Shown here: positions 47,058-58,604 of the stretch, piece after piece | How positions within the stretch are numbered: the stretch's first letter is position 1 | Layout: each line of letters starts with the position of its first letter | Origin: Podospora pseudoanserina | Lineage: Eukaryota; Ascomycota; Sordariomycetes; Sordariales; Podosporaceae | Length of the DNA stretch: 64,000 bases | Assembly: GCF_035222485.1 (NCBI RefSeq) | Contig: NW_026946671.1 | Span: 310,001 to 374,000 of the forward strand | Direction of reading: 5' to 3' | Translations under genes and position numbers: made by a program | The notes under the pieces: generated by a model | The model's input: the letters and a program-made list of their open reading frames with translations, nothing else | Database searches by the model: none | Told to the model about the DNA's origin: nothing

Positions 47058-47077
47058 CTTGTTGTTGTTGTTGTTGT
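46965..47077. repeat. (TTG)n / (CAA)n microsatellite, about 37 units
   Basis: An almost perfect 113-bp trinucleotide array with one interruption near 47,057. It reads as polyglutamine, polyasparagine or polythreonine on the minus strand depending on frame, but it has no supported gene around it. Confidence 0.95.
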
Positions 47078-47630
47078 GTATGTGTAGTTTTGGGGGAGGA
47101 GGGGAGGGGGTGGAGGGCCGGTGAATTGAATGGGTGTTTTTCTGAATACCGTATCTGCTTGTTGAGTTGGTGACTGAACATGTCCGTATGACTGAACAAG
47201 TTTGAGATGAGTGATAAAGCAAACGTTTGACGGAAGGAGTTGTTGGTTGTCATGAGCAAGACATGACACTGCCAGTGACACGCGGTCTAGTAGCAAACTG
47301 CTGATGACTAGGTATAGACGAGAAGTGCTGTCTAGATGATTTTAGCAGGATCCTAGCTAGTATTATTGCCGGCAACACCGAAACAGAGGCTGCGTGACAG
47401 TGTTGATCTCAACACTCGTTTTTTGTACTGGCGACACATAGTAGGTATATTGACTCCTTGCACAGCCATTGCAGACATTTACGTCATTCTTCCTTCAGAA
47501 TGGTGATTATTTTCAATTTGGGGTTGTATGGTGGTTTTCGCAGTGGGAAAACGGGACGTGGGATAAGGTGTGATTCCTCGGTACTTACTGTAGATGATGG
47601 GGGATGAAACACGGGGGTGGGAACACCATA

Positions 47631-47665
47631 CCACACCACACCACACCACACCACACCATACCACC
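47631..47665. repeat. (CCACA)n pentanucleotide repeat
   Basis: About six CCACA units are flanked on both sides by CCATA variants. Confidence 0.9.
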
Positions 47666-49409
47666 TTCAGTTTTGGGGGGTCAAAAAGGCATGGAAAGGT
47701 GAGGCAGTAGCGAGTGTTTCGATTTGTGGATCTGGTCATAAAAGGGTGATATAAACAGGGAGGATGTACATCATGGGACTTTTACATTCCTGTAACGGGG
47801 TGCTGGAGGCGGTGAAAGATTATATGTGAGTGATATGTTCTAAGGGTGTTGTTTAGTAGTGGCACAGCTAAGCCAGCCTTGTGCATATTGGGGATTATGC
47901 CGTCGTCGGGCTTTTGCTATCTACAAGGTAGGTTTTGGTACCGAACAGTGACTTTCAGCAGAGGGCAAAAGCGGCTGGAAATCTGGCTTTAGTCACTTTA
48001 CCAGATTTGTTTCCAGTTCTCAGACTGCATTTTCTTCTCAACGAATAGGATGGATTGTTACTCGCGATGATCCCCCCGAGGCGCTGAATGGAACCTATAG
48101 ACAGAGCATCATCATTGGAGGACAGAAAGCGGCTCAGCACCACCATCCAGTGATCCCACGGTTACAGTTAGATTGACCCAGGACCTACATGATCCCAAAT
48201 ACCGGACCTGCAGGAGACATCTGCTAAGCAACCGCCGCTGACATGCTTCACTGTAACGTGGCAATGGACGGTGAACGTAAAAATAGTCGGTTGATCATTC
48301 ACACAAGCAATATGTTGACAGAACAAACTTGCTTTCATTGCCCCTTGTCAAATTAGAAACACCCCTATCACTCACTCTCCTCTCCTGCCCCCGGTTCCAG
48401 TCTGGCCGGTTACAGCACAAGAGACAGAGAACAAGCAGTAGCAACATACAAAAAGCCTCCCACAAATCCCGTCAACAGTTTGGTTGTCTGCCCATCTCCA
48501 GTGACGTCAGTCTGTGTTCCCTTTTCCGCTCTTTTGTTGACCGAGCGATATGCGCTCAAAAGTTGTAAAATCGTGCCACCAACCCTGCGATATATGTGCA
48601 ATCACCTCCTCTCTAGAAATACCCCACCACTTCCTGCCCGTACAATATCATGCATCTCCTATCCATACCAGAGTAACACGATACATCCCCAGAGCAAATA
48701 GAGCAATATCATTTTTATCCAGCCTCAAACTCAACCTTACACAACAGGACAGGGGGTGGGTGGGAAAACAGACAGAAACTCAAGGGCTATAACTATGTTG
48801 GGGTTACAAAAGTTGTGAAAACATGAAATTAGAAAAGAAAACAGCGCACGTGTCAGTGGTTCTGTGTAATCTGTGTATTACAAAGTCCATAAAAAAAAAA
48901 CCTCGCCTGGCTCGAAAAGAAAAAAAGCGAGCAGGCGGGTGGAAAAGGGGCAAAGAGGGAGATAAAAGACCTTTTATATTGTGACGAAGTCAGGTTATCG
49001 TCTTCCTCCTTGCGGTGATTTCAGTGAAAGGGAAAAAAAGAGGGGGTATCGATTTGCATCCATTCCGAAAGAAAAAGAAATAAAGAAACTCCGGAGTGCT
49101 CTGGCCTCCTCGAGCTCTTGTCCTTCGAGGAGGAGGAACGAAAAAAGAAACCTCCTCTTGCCTGGCCGAATAGACCAGCACGGTCTTGTGTCTTGTGATG
49201 GTGATATCCACTACCGAGAAAGCGTTGCGAAGGGGGGGGGGGGGCGGGGCTAAAAGTGTGGGTTGATACTGTGACTTCGATACTCCAAATTTCTGGCGGT
49301 GTGGCGGTTATCAGTGGTATAGATATGGTGAAACCCCCCTTAAGTGATGATTCGGTTGCAAGCCGCTTGTGGCTTGCGGTGTAAAGCGTAGACAGGACGG
49401 CCGTTATTT

Positions 49410-50289
49410 CTAGGCACTGCCGTCATCGCCCATGCCATGTTGGCCAGCACCAAGTTGATTCCCCGCTCCTCCTGGCTGGCTTTGACTTGCGGTGGCCTCT
49501 TCGTACTCAGCATATTGAAGAGCCAACTGCTTGGCCGTGATCTCGAGCTGCCAATACAAACGTGTCGCACGATCAGCCGACCTCACTTCGTTCATGGCTT
49601 TGCTCACGAGCTGTTGGAGTATTGGGTTGTTGTTAATAGACGGAACGCCTCCTCCGCCAAAATTCATAGCTTGCATGGCATTGGAGTGAGCGGGTGGCAA
49701 TAGAGAATGGGCCGGGGTGTAGCGGTAGTTGGGATCCGCAGGTAAAGCCGCACTTGTCGGCGGCATGATGCCCGCATGCTGGGCCATGGGTTGCTGAGTG
49801 CGAGTTTCTGTCTTTTGTCAGTATGAAATTCAAGGGCAATCACGCTGAAAGGGGCATACCGTGGAAACTGCATCTAGCGCCGCTGGCATTGAACCAACAG
49901 TTGGCACAGCTGCCACACATTTGGCCATCTACCACTACACACACGCTCCACGGGCCGTGGCCTTTGTGGCAGTTCTTGCACGGTTGTGGAGCAAGAGTGC
50001 CCGAAATATGAGCAAAAAGCGCTTCCACATTACTCCGCCGATTCAAGTTGAGCTGTTGCTCTGGTCGACGTTGAGTAGCAAGACGTCTACCGGGCTCACG
50101 GGCCAACCGTTTCGCCAGGGCGCTCTCGACACTAAGGTTCTGGTAGCCAGACTCGCGGGCAAGTTCCTCTGTGATCCCCACGATTTGAGGCTCCATCGGC
50201 TGGTGAGAAGGTTGCATCTGCTGGGGAGGACCCATCTGGGCTTGGGGCTGCTGCTGATGCTGCTGCTGGTGTTGCTGCTGCTGGTGTTG

Positions 50290-50340
<51 letters not shown>

Positions 50341-50919
50341 GTGTTGTTGCTGAGCATGCGCGAGCCCTTGCTGCAAATCTTGCATGTGATCATGAACACT
50401 CTGGCCCACGACTCCTCCTCCCACAACATTGGCACCGCCGTTAGCCAGCATGCTGGCGGTTGATAGATCAACGTGTTGTTGAAGGCCGGAGGCTCCAACT
50501 GAATGATCATCCTCCTCCATGTCGGCATCGGGTTCCGCCTCGCCGTGAGCATCCACATTGCCAAGTTCCGATTCCATAGCGGCGGCGGCGTAGTCTTCGA
50601 CGCCCATGGGAACCCCGACTCCAACTCCGACGTCCACGCCTACGTTGTCGAACACGGAATGGTCGGGCTCGGGCTTGAGCTCGTCGAGGGCGTGCTGGGC
50701 AGCGTGGGCAGCAGCCACGTAGGGCGCAGCGTGCACTCCGTACTGGGCCTGAGCCTGAGCCTGAGCCTGCTGATGGGCCTGGTGAATCTGATGGGCGGCG
50801 TGGACGTCGAGTGAGCCCGGAACAACACCACGGGTGGGGCGACCGCGTGCCGTTGGCGGCTGCGGCTTCGTCACCTTGTTCGGTCGGCCGCGCTGCGGGC
50901 GGGGGACGGTCGATGTCAT
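49410..50919 (-). CDS. DUF3716 cysteine-rich protein with AT-hook-like motifs and polyglutamine
   Basis: Two minus-strand exons, 50,919-49,860 and 49,807-49,410, give 485 residues. Two RGRP cores at residues 10-13 and 25-28, set among basic residues, resemble AT-hooks. An alanine/histidine/glutamine region follows, with an acidic patch and a polyglutamine block encoded by CAG/CAA around 50,250-50,350. The DUF3716 module comes next: LNLNRRSNVEALFAHISG, then seven cysteines at residues 314, 317, 327, 335, 338, 341 and 350. Their spacing suggests zinc binding (CKNC, CGSCANC). The second exon encodes a helical tail (VRSADRATRLYWQLEITAKQ). The acceptor is CAG at 49,810-49,808, which restores the frame as HETRTQQP. 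DUF3716 proteins are numerous in filamentous fungi and uncharacterised. DNA binding is inferred from the AT-hook-like motifs. Confidence 0.85.
50250..50350. repeat. CTG/CAG-type trinucleotide repeat coding for polyglutamine
   Basis: An imperfect array of GCTGCT/TGTTGC units within exon 1 of the DUF3716 gene, read as polyglutamine with scattered histidines on the minus strand. The mixture of CAG and CAA codons would stabilise the repeat compared with a pure array. Confidence 0.9.
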
Positions 50920-51964
50920 GCTCCTGTCCAGATAGGACTCTAAAAATGCCCCGAAGCTCTAGGCGGCGTGTGGTCGCAGAGCTGGTTCGGGGAAGGATTG
51001 GTGATGTCGAGCAGCTGTCGTCAGCTGTAAAGCGCGCGTTTGGGATGTCGACGTTGGAAAGGAGAGCGGGCTGAGAGCTGAGGGCTGAATGCGAGGCCTG
51101 CAGAGCGTCTGCCAGCTGCGGAGTTTTTTTGCAAGACGATTGCCCAATCAGAGTTTTTTTCTTCTTTTTTTTTTTTTAACTCTCTTGCTCCGTTTCTGGC
51201 CCGTGCGTTGATTTGATAGCTGAGGTAGGGTATCTGTATTCAGTCTTCACACATTCCATTCCAGTCCGCAACTTGGACTAGCTGCTCTCATCTTATATTC
51301 ATGCCTGTCAAGCTCTGTTTGGGTGCCCGTGTCTGTCATAGCACTGATTGCTGGTTATTCACTGAAGCCAGTTGAAGTTGCTCCAGGCTGGGCTGAGGAA
51401 TGTTCAGGCGTTTGCCCAACACTGCTCTCTCGGTGACTAATATCTGCTCATCAGATCAGAAACCGGCAGGTTGTATCGGTATCTGGTGTCAGCGACGCCA
51501 AGTTCGGTAGATGGCTTTGGAAGGAGACTGCCGCCCTCTGAGCCTCCAATCAAGTTCTATCCATGGCTACAAATTGCCTTATTCAGCAGCTTCCAACAAG
51601 CCACTGGTCCTGTCGATCGGTACGACATGCGGCAGCCAAGAGGGTCCTCGGTGACGAGATAGGGCTTAGTGCCGTCTATTCCAGTGATATACGCCTTTCA
51701 GAGCACAATAGCGACCGGTACTGCTCGCGTCCTTCGGCTGCGTCCCCCGAATCCCGAGCAGTCCAGATCACTCAGATGCTTCTAAAGGCGGCAAGATGCA
51801 TCTTCCCTGTGCCAGGTGGGGTATGGAAGACTATGTGATATCCGAGTCTTCTGCACGATTAGGGGGGCCCCCTAAACACCATGACCCTTCGACACCGCTC
51901 TGTTGTTCTCGTCTCTCCCATCGCAACTGTTCGTCTCTAGGAAGACAGGGAGACTTCCTAAGCC
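50920..51964. promoter_or_regulatory. Divergent promoter region of the DUF3716 and DUF4419 genes
   Basis: No gene is visible. A T-rich stretch lies at about 51,124-51,178, close to the DUF3716 start. No named regulatory site is recognised. Confidence 0.5.
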
Positions 51965-53182
51965 ATGCCTGTCACCATCTATCCATCAAGCCACCCCCCA
52001 GAACCTGCCCGTCTCCACCAGACTTACACACGAGTCACCTCTCCAGAGCAGCTGCTGTCATCCATCACCAGCCATGAAACAAACATAACCTCCAGATCCT
52101 CCCCCCCTCGAACGCGACCCATAATCCAGTCTTCCTTCTCAGAATCCCCATCCACTTCACCAACCACCCTCTACGCCGCCAAAAACGGCCTAGTCTACAG
52201 CTTGATAGAAGCCTACTCCAACCACCACAACCTCCTCCTCCGCCCCGACGACATCTGGCTCGCCATCCTCTCCCAGCTATCAGTCTACATCAACGCCAAC
52301 GCCACCCTCCTCCAGCACCTGTTCATCCCCTCCTCCAGGAAACAGTCCTCCCCAGCCCAGAAACAAGATCTCTACATCCCAGTCGACCTATCCCCCACCC
52401 TCAACCACGGCTCCCTAGCCCAGCAAATGGCCTCCACCCTGCTCCCCTCCTCCCTGACAAACCCGGACATAGCCCACAAGTTTTTTCTTCCCTCCTTCAC
52501 CACCACAACAGAAACAGACGAAATCGCCGCCTCGATCCTGCTGATGGGCTCCATGCAAAAATACTTTGTCTACAGCTGGGGAACCAGGTGCGGTATACCC
52601 TCAATAACCCTCCTTGGCGACCAGACCGACTGGGAGAAGATCCTCCACCGCTGTGAAGAGTTTCTCGCCTCGGGGAGATTTGGTCAGGGGGCGAGAGACT
52701 GGTGGAGAGGTGGGTTGGGTTATGTCCTTTCCAACTTTGTGAGGTCGCTTCGAGACCCGGGTGGGAAAGACACGAAGACGTTTTGGCAGAGGGTGTTGGA
52801 TCGGCATGAGCCGAATGGGTCGGGCAAGACGACGTTTACGGGGTGGGTGGTCAATGGGTTTTGCTGGTGGGATGAGGAGGGGAGGCATGATCTGGGGAGG
52901 GTGCGAGGCGGGATGACTAGAGGAGAAATGCCGATGGGGTTTGGGATGTGTCCGGTTAGCTTGTGGGATAATGGGGTCGAGGTCAAGACGGAGATGATAG
53001 CGGGGATGGTGGGGGTGAGAGTGGGTAGGATGGGGGATGTGCTGAGGAGGGTGGAGGAGGATGAGTGGCCTGGTGGGAAGCCTGAAGAAGGTGGAAGGAT
53101 GCAGCCGAGAGCAGTCGGGGGGGTGACAGAAAAGATTGATACCCTTAGGCCGGAGGTGGGCTGGTTCATGTATTCGGTTTGA
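51965..53182 (+). CDS. DUF4419-domain protein
   Basis: This is a single exon of 405 residues. From about residue 75 it carries the DUF4419 signature: GLVYSLIEAYSNHHNLLLRP, then DDIWLAILSQLSVYINANAT. Downstream come FVYSWGTRCGIPSITLLGD and WEKILHRCEEFLAS, GSGKTTFTGWVVNGFCWWDE and a C-terminal LRPEVGWFMYSV. The GSGKTT string resembles a P-loop, but in this family it aligns with an ordinary loop, so I would not read it as nucleotide binding. The first 50 residues are Ser/Pro-rich. The function of the family is unknown. Codon use shifts from C-rich in the first half to G-rich in the second half, which is odd within one exon. Confidence 0.88.
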   Translation: MPVTIYPSSHPPEPARLHQTYTRVTSPEQLLSSITSHETNITSRSSPPRTRPIIQSSFSESPSTSPTTLYAAKNGLVYSLIEAYSNHHNLLLRPDDIWLAILSQLSVYINANATLLQHLFIPSSRKQSSPAQKQDLYIPVDLSPTLNHGSLAQQMASTLLPSSLTNPDIAHKFFLPSFTTTTETDEIAASILLMGSMQKYFVYSWGTRCGIPSITLLGDQTDWEKILHRCEEFLASGRFGQGARDWWRGGLGYVLSNFVRSLRDPGGKDTKTFWQRVLDRHEPNGSGKTTFTGWVVNGFCWWDEEGRHDLGRVRGGMTRGEMPMGFGMCPVSLWDNGVEVKTEMIAGMVGVRVGRMGDVLRRVEEDEWPGGKPEEGGRMQPRAVGGVTEKIDTLRPEVGWFMYSV

Positions 53183-53408
53183 ACCCTTTCAAACAACTGG
53201 TAAAAACCCTTCTGGAAAGGGGCGCTGGAACAAAATGGGACAACGACAAAAGGTAGACTGATACCACTTGCATATCATGGCGTAATGACAACCACATATT
53301 ATTCCATACTTTCATTATATTACAGTTTTTGCTGCCCATCCATACATACTCCAACCTTTGATGTCCTGTTTCCCGCATTAACCCCCCTCCCCCCCTCTCC
53401 CCCCCCCT

Positions 53409-54564
53409 TCAAGCAGCCGCCTTCTTGACATGCGGATGCCCATTCACCCTCGCCCACCCCGCCACCTGCGCATTCATAATCCTAATCACAAAAAAGTAAA
53501 TCACCGGCACCACCCACCCCACCACCGTATCCCAAACCCAGTTATTCCTCTCGCTCCCCCCCAAAATCCCACACCTCATCAAATCCCCCAACGTACTGAC
53601 CGTGACATTATATTGGCCCTTCTCCAACCCCTTCACCGCCCGCTCCGCCACCGTCTCCGGGCTCTCCGCCGGCTCCTCCTTCTCCAACTCGAGCGTGATC
53701 TGCGGCTTGGTCTTGTTCTCCCTCTCCAGCCCAGGAGAAGTAATCGTCCCCGGGTAAACAACATGAATCTTGACCGGATGATCAGGATACATCCTCAACT
53801 CCATATTCAACGTGTCCGCCAACCCCCTCAACGCCCACTTGCTCGGCGTATAAGGCCCATACCCCACAATCGCAAACAACGCCAGCATCGACGCGGTGAA
53901 AACGATGTGCTTCGGCTCCGGCTTCTGGCCGATAACCCCTGTATCCTTGGGTTTATTCTCCGGAGCGAGCCACTCCTTCAAGATGGCTCTGCTCATCTCG
54001 GCCGAACCAAAGAAGTTGACATCCATGTTTCTCCGGGTGGCCGCGATGCTGTCGTTGGCGGGGTCGGCCCAGAGCATGGGGCTTGACAGGCCGGCTATGC
54101 ACCAGACGATATCGGGGGCCGCACCGGCGTTCCAGGCGATGGCTTGGGCGATGACCGACTCGGCGTAGTTGGGTTCCGAGACGTCGGCAGAGATGTAGGT
54201 GAAACGTTGCTTGGAGGGGGACCTGGCAGCGGCGGTGACTTTGACAAGGGCTTCTTCTAGGCGGCCCACGTTGCGCGAGACGAGGATGAGGGAGGCGCCT
54301 TTTTTGGCGAGGAGGATGGCGGCTGCTAGGCCCATTCCTTCTGAGGCGCCGGTTATGAGGATTGTCTATGAGGGGGAGTTAGTGAGTGAAGGGTGGGATA
54401 AGGAGGGGGAAAGGGGGAGGAAATACCTTGCCCTCGACGGGGAAGTGGTTGGTGTTGGTGAAGAGGCCCATTTTCTTGATGAGGAAGAAGGCGAAGAAGG
54501 CAAAGGTGGCGGCTGGGCCGGCGATGTGAGGGGGGACGCCGAGGCGTTGTTCGATGATGTCCAT
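53409..54564 (-). CDS. tsc10: 3-ketodihydrosphingosine reductase (short-chain dehydrogenase)
   Basis: It reduces 3-ketosphinganine to dihydrosphingosine with NADPH, the second step of sphingolipid synthesis, at the ER. Two minus-strand exons, 54,564-54,427 and 54,365-53,409, give 364 residues. An N-terminal membrane helix (ATFAFFAFFLIKK) is followed by the cofactor loop TGASEGMG at residues 51-58. The active site has Ser in FTASML and the YTPSK pair (Tyr/Lys) downstream. A C-terminal hydrophobic segment (DTVVGWVVPVIYFFVIRI) is typical of fungal Tsc10/Ksr proteins. The 61-bp intron has a GTATTT donor and joins codons cleanly (VEGK then TILITGAS). Only about 220 bp separate its stop from that of the convergent DUF4419 gene. 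Confidence 0.92.
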
Positions 54565-55394
54565 TTTGAAGGGTGAATGAGATGGGGAGAAGGGAGATTT
54601 AAATGAAATGCGAGGTGTGATGAGAGGTTGATCTGAAGGGTGGGATTGCAGATGATGACTTCGGAATTGAGGTCCGTGGGCTCGGACTCGTCGTCTTCTC
54701 GAAGGGGAGATGACTTATGATAGCTCACTAAGTTAAGGGTATGAGACCGAGATGTTGTCTTACACCATTGAGAAAGACGTCGTTGTTCAGGGGCGCGGAT
54801 CGGATTGACTTTTATGGTTCTGCAGTCTGGCACCGTGTTCCCACAGGCCCTCTGTGGGGTTGCAGCTGTCCAAGAACTCCTTCCTGCAACCCATTTTCCA
54901 GGCTTACCTCAGTAGGAAGGTACAAACAAAGAGGATGGATGGTAAATGATAGGGAGAGGGCATGATGACAGAATGGAACTGGATTGAATCTTCTTAACAG
55001 TTAAACTAGTTCTATCCGGCCTGTGTCTAACGGTTTTGATATCACGCAAAAAGCATGAACCCAGTGCCGTGGTGAAGCCTCACAGTGAGATCAAGCTCAC
55101 AGGTGGAGAGCTCTCATGGTGAGGGTACCGCTGAACAAGCAGCTGAAAGTGGATCTCGAAACCAGTGGAGCTCCCGTGGCTGCTGCGGGAAAGGTGGGGC
55201 GAACCCAGCCTGCAGGTTCGCTCGGTCGGTGAAGCAGCGAGAGCCAGCAGAAAAAAATTCTGCCGCTTTTGAACCTTCCAAAAGTTCAACACCCAGCCAA
55301 AAGGCAGAGCACCCCACATTTGTTGGTAGCAGGCGATTTACCATTGCGCCTGGATTTTGCCAGAATCACCTTTTCTTCACACAGATCAGTCACA
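54565..55394. promoter_or_regulatory. Divergent promoter region of the Tsc10 and Sas10 genes
   Basis: These 830 bases lie between two outward-facing starts. No gene is visible and no named site is recognised. Confidence 0.5.
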
Positions 55395-57373
55395 ATGGCC
55401 AAGAAAAGAAGAGTCTCCCGCAAGGCGGAACCGGCCGGCCCCCGCGATGTCGACGCCAAAGACGCCAGTTTGACCATCAAGACGTACCGAGATGTCGCCG
55501 ACTCTGGGGATGAGTACTGGGCTGAGAAGGACCAGATCATTCTGGACAGCGAGGACGAACAACCGCGCTCGAAGCGCCTCAAGAAGGAGGACGACTTTTT
55601 AGAGGTTTCCGACGAGGAGGTTTTCCAGCAAGACGATTCCGACGAGAGCGAAGACGAAGCGCCAGCCAAGAAGGGCAAGGGCAAGAAGGTCATTGAGCAA
55701 TATTCCGAAGACGAGGAGCAGCAGGAGGGGGAAGAGGAGGGAGATGAAGGTTGGTGGGGAAATAGCAAGAAGGAATACTATGATGCCGATCAGATCGAGA
55801 CCGAGGCCGATGCTCTGGTAGGTTCACGGTGCTTTACGGCTGGGCGCGTGTGCAGGGACTGACATGTTTGTGTAGGCAGAGGAAGCAGAGGCAAAGCGTC
55901 TCCAGGCCAAGAAATTGGCCAAGATGACCGAGGAGGATTTCGCTTTCGACGAGGACGAATGGATGGCGCCAAAAGAGGAGGCTGGCGAGGACGAGGTGGT
56001 GACGGAGGTTTTGAAAGAAGTGGAAGTAAGAGAGGACATGACACCCGAGGAAAGATACAAGCTGCTCCAGTCTCGATATCCCGAGTTCGAATACCTGGTG
56101 GACGAGTTCGCAGAACTGCAGCCCGTTCTTTCGGAATTACAAAAGGATGCCGTTGGAAAGCCTGCCAAGTCACTAGAGGTTGTCAAGTCTTGGATTCTGG
56201 GGTGCTACGTCGCCTCGCTGGCTAGTTATTTTGCTCTTCTCACATCACCAACAAGGGACGGGAACGGTGCTGCGGCAACGCTCAGCCCATCAGAACTCAG
56301 AGACCACGAAGTTATGGGGACTTTGATGGAGTGCAGAGAGGCCTGGCTCAAGGTGAAACAGTTCAGACCAGCCAAGCCTGCCGCCTCAGAAACGGGCATG
56401 CTTTCGCCACCAGAAGAGGAGGACGAGGAGATGCTCGACATCGACGAGCCGGCCAAGAAGAGGAAGTCGAAGCTCTCCAAGGCCGAGATCAGGGCCAAGG
56501 AGAAGAAGGAGGCCGACAAGGCGAGGAAAGCCAAGGCGGTCGAGAAGTCTTTGGCTGACCTGTCCACTCTTCTCGAGAGCGGCAAGAAGGCCGCCAAGGA
56601 GGATGCTGCTCGCGCTGCGCCAACAAACGGTGTGGATATGAACGAAGACTATTCCGACTTTGGCGAGGAGGATGCTTTGGACGAACATACTGCTGCCGAC
56701 AAGGCCAAGCGCAAGAAGAGCTTGAAGTTCTATACTTCGCAAATCGTACAAAAGGCCAACAAGCGTGCTGGGGCTGGTCGCGACGCCGGTGGTGATATGG
56801 ATATTCCTTATCGTGAGCGTTTGGTAAGTCTTTACGTCTGCATATCCTACTTTTCAGTTGGTGGAACTAACATTATCACAGAGGGATCGCCAAGCACGCC
56901 TGAACGCTGAGGCTGAACGCCGCGGCAAGAAGGACAGCAAATTCGGCGCCGGCGCTGAGCTGGGCGGTGACGACAGCGAAGGTGATGAGACCACAGCCAA
57001 GCAGGTCCGCGACGACGAGGACGAGTACTACGACATGGTGGCTCAGAAGACACAGCAGAAGAAGGCCGACAAGGCGGCGCGCTTCGAGGCGCTGGCACAG
57101 GCGAAGAAGGACGAGCGCATTGTGGAACAGCAGGAGCTCGGCCCAGACGGCAAGCGCCAGATCACGTACCAGATCCAGAAGAACAAGGGCTTGACGCCGC
57201 ACAGGAAGAAGGAGGTGCGCAACCCGCGTGTGAAGAAGAGGATGAAATACGAGGAGAAGAAGAAGAAGCTCAAGAGCGTGCGGGCTGTGTACAAGGGCGG
57301 CGAGGGCAAGGGTGGCTACCAGGGAGAGTTGTCTGGTATCAAGACGAATCTCGTCAAGAGTACCAAGTTGTAG
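55395..57373 (+). CDS. sas10: Sas10/Utp3 small-subunit processome protein
   Basis: This is a component of the U3 snoRNP/90S pre-ribosome needed for 18S rRNA maturation in the nucleolus. Three exons, 55,395-55,817, 55,876-56,823 and 56,882-57,373, give 620 residues. The first 200 residues are acidic with a basic start (MAKKRRVSRK). The Sas10/Utp3/C1D helical domain lies at about residues 215-310, with FEYLVDEFAELQPVLSELQK and SWILGCYVASLASYFALL. Lys/Glu-rich coiled coil follows, then LKFYTSQIVQKANKR. The C-terminal Sas10 domain ends NKGLTPHRKKEVRNPRVKKR, RAVYKGGEGKGGYQGE and GIKTNLVKSTKL, all diagnostic. Both introns are phase 0 and 58 bp. Confidence 0.95.
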
Positions 57374-57550
57374 ATGCATTAATGGCGAATATATGGGCGT
57401 TTTGTATCCCAAGGTGGTTTGTTTTCCATGGATTGTTTCTGCGTGAGACCCCAAAATCAATATGCTTTTGGGATTCTACATGTGATGAAGATGCGTAAGG
57501 CAACATAATTTGAAACCCAGACACCTTATTCCATCCAGTAGTAGATCACA
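57374..57550. other. Short intergenic region before the tRNA-Gln gene
   Basis: 3' flank of the Sas10 gene. Nothing else is visible. Confidence 0.5.
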
Positions 57551-57622
57551 AGGTTGTATAGTGTAGCGGTTAGCACCCCAGATTCTGATTCTGGTAACCC
57601 CGGTTCGATTCCGGGTACGACC
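57551..57622 (+). tRNA. tRNA-Gln (anticodon CUG)
   Basis: The 72-base sequence folds as a cloverleaf. The acceptor stem GGTTGTA pairs TACGACC with one G-U. The anticodon stem CCAGA/TCTGG encloses the loop TTCTGAT, giving anticodon CTG for the Gln codon CAG. The T arm is CCCGG/CCGGG around TTCGATT. There is no intron. A TTTT pol III terminator follows within six bases. Confidence 0.95.
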
Positions 57623-58604
57623 TCATCTTTTGCTTTTTAGCACCTCATCCCATGAGAATTATTGCTGATAGTTTTCTCCATCCATCAGTCACCGTCTATG
57701 ATTTTCCGCATTTGTTTTTGCTCAGTATCCTCCGTCGTCCTCCGCTGCCTCATGGTGTTAGTGTATTCTTGCTTCCCAAATAGATGTCGTGAGATAAGAA
57801 TGATGTCTTAAGCCCAAAACCTGGAGCAAATGTCAGTTTCACCGCTTGGGGTTCTTAAAGTATCCAATCAAGTACTTCATAATAATCCAGGATTCTCCAA
57901 TCCTTCTCCGTCCAGAAAATGATCGTCCTCACCTTTGTTCAACCGTTGGTGTTAGATAAAGCTCGGCAAGTATGACGTCATATCGAAAGTTCCTTCACCA
58001 ACGTCATCCCAACGGTCTTCGAAATACATATCAGCTCCGCACGGCTTAATACTGTACCTTTCACAGAGTCTAATGAATGCATTCCCGACTGCTAGCCCTG
58101 AGGAGAATAAGTACAATCTCGAGCATCTGGTTCAACGAGCGTTGAACAGAGAGTCCAGATTCATCTTCTTGATGTCCTGTGGAATGCGACGATGGCAACG
58201 CAGGCTCGGCGATGATCAGGTCTTGGCTGGATCTCCCAATGGCACCAGAGTTCCTTCTCGGTTGCGCCATTGAAAGATCGGAAGAGCATGCCGTTCAGGT
58301 GTCTCAGAAGGTAAAGGAACTGGGCGTGGGACGGACTAGCAAACCAGTAAGCGTGACTGGCTCCTGGCAACCGCCTACGTCACGTCCCTTCCCGACTTGA
58401 GGATGCATGTCAGTGCGATGAGGTAGTGCTTTCCATGGGTTTCACCAGCTCATTCATAGCAGCATATAAACTGTTGGCTTTCTTGCTTGGCAGCTCTTTT
58501 GTTCTATTCCACAAACTGACCCGAGAGAGAGTCGTGAACCATACCGTCATCACCACCAACAAACTACAGCACCTCACTCTAGCAAGGATATTTCCACGGC
58601 CAAC
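57623..58604. other. Intergenic region downstream of the tRNA-Gln gene
   Basis: No gene is supported. It contains the promoter and leader of the following gene. The small open frames at 58,070-58,400 occur on both strands and show no domain. Confidence 0.55.

Larger units (their letters stand above)
45816..49409. other. Gene-free 3.6 kb rich in microsatellites
   Basis: This lies between the convergent Gα and DUF3716 genes. No gene is supported. The long minus-strand open frames near 46,780-47,300 are translations of a trinucleotide repeat. The stretch holds (TC)n(CA)n, (TTG)n and (CCACA)n arrays, listed separately, and a G11-type run at about 49,232-49,243. Confidence 0.6.

Noticed and set aside
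46782-47296. Minus-strand frames with polyasparagine, polythreonine and polyglutamine
   Set aside because: All three frames of one (CAA)n array stay open. No flanking conserved protein.
52825-52842. P-loop-like GSGKTT in the DUF4419 protein
   Set aside because: No Walker B or other NTPase motif. The rest of the protein fits DUF4419, so the match is probably fortuitous.
53430-54086. 218-codon plus-strand frame rich in Arg, His and Pro
   Set aside because: Antisense shadow of the Tsc10 gene.
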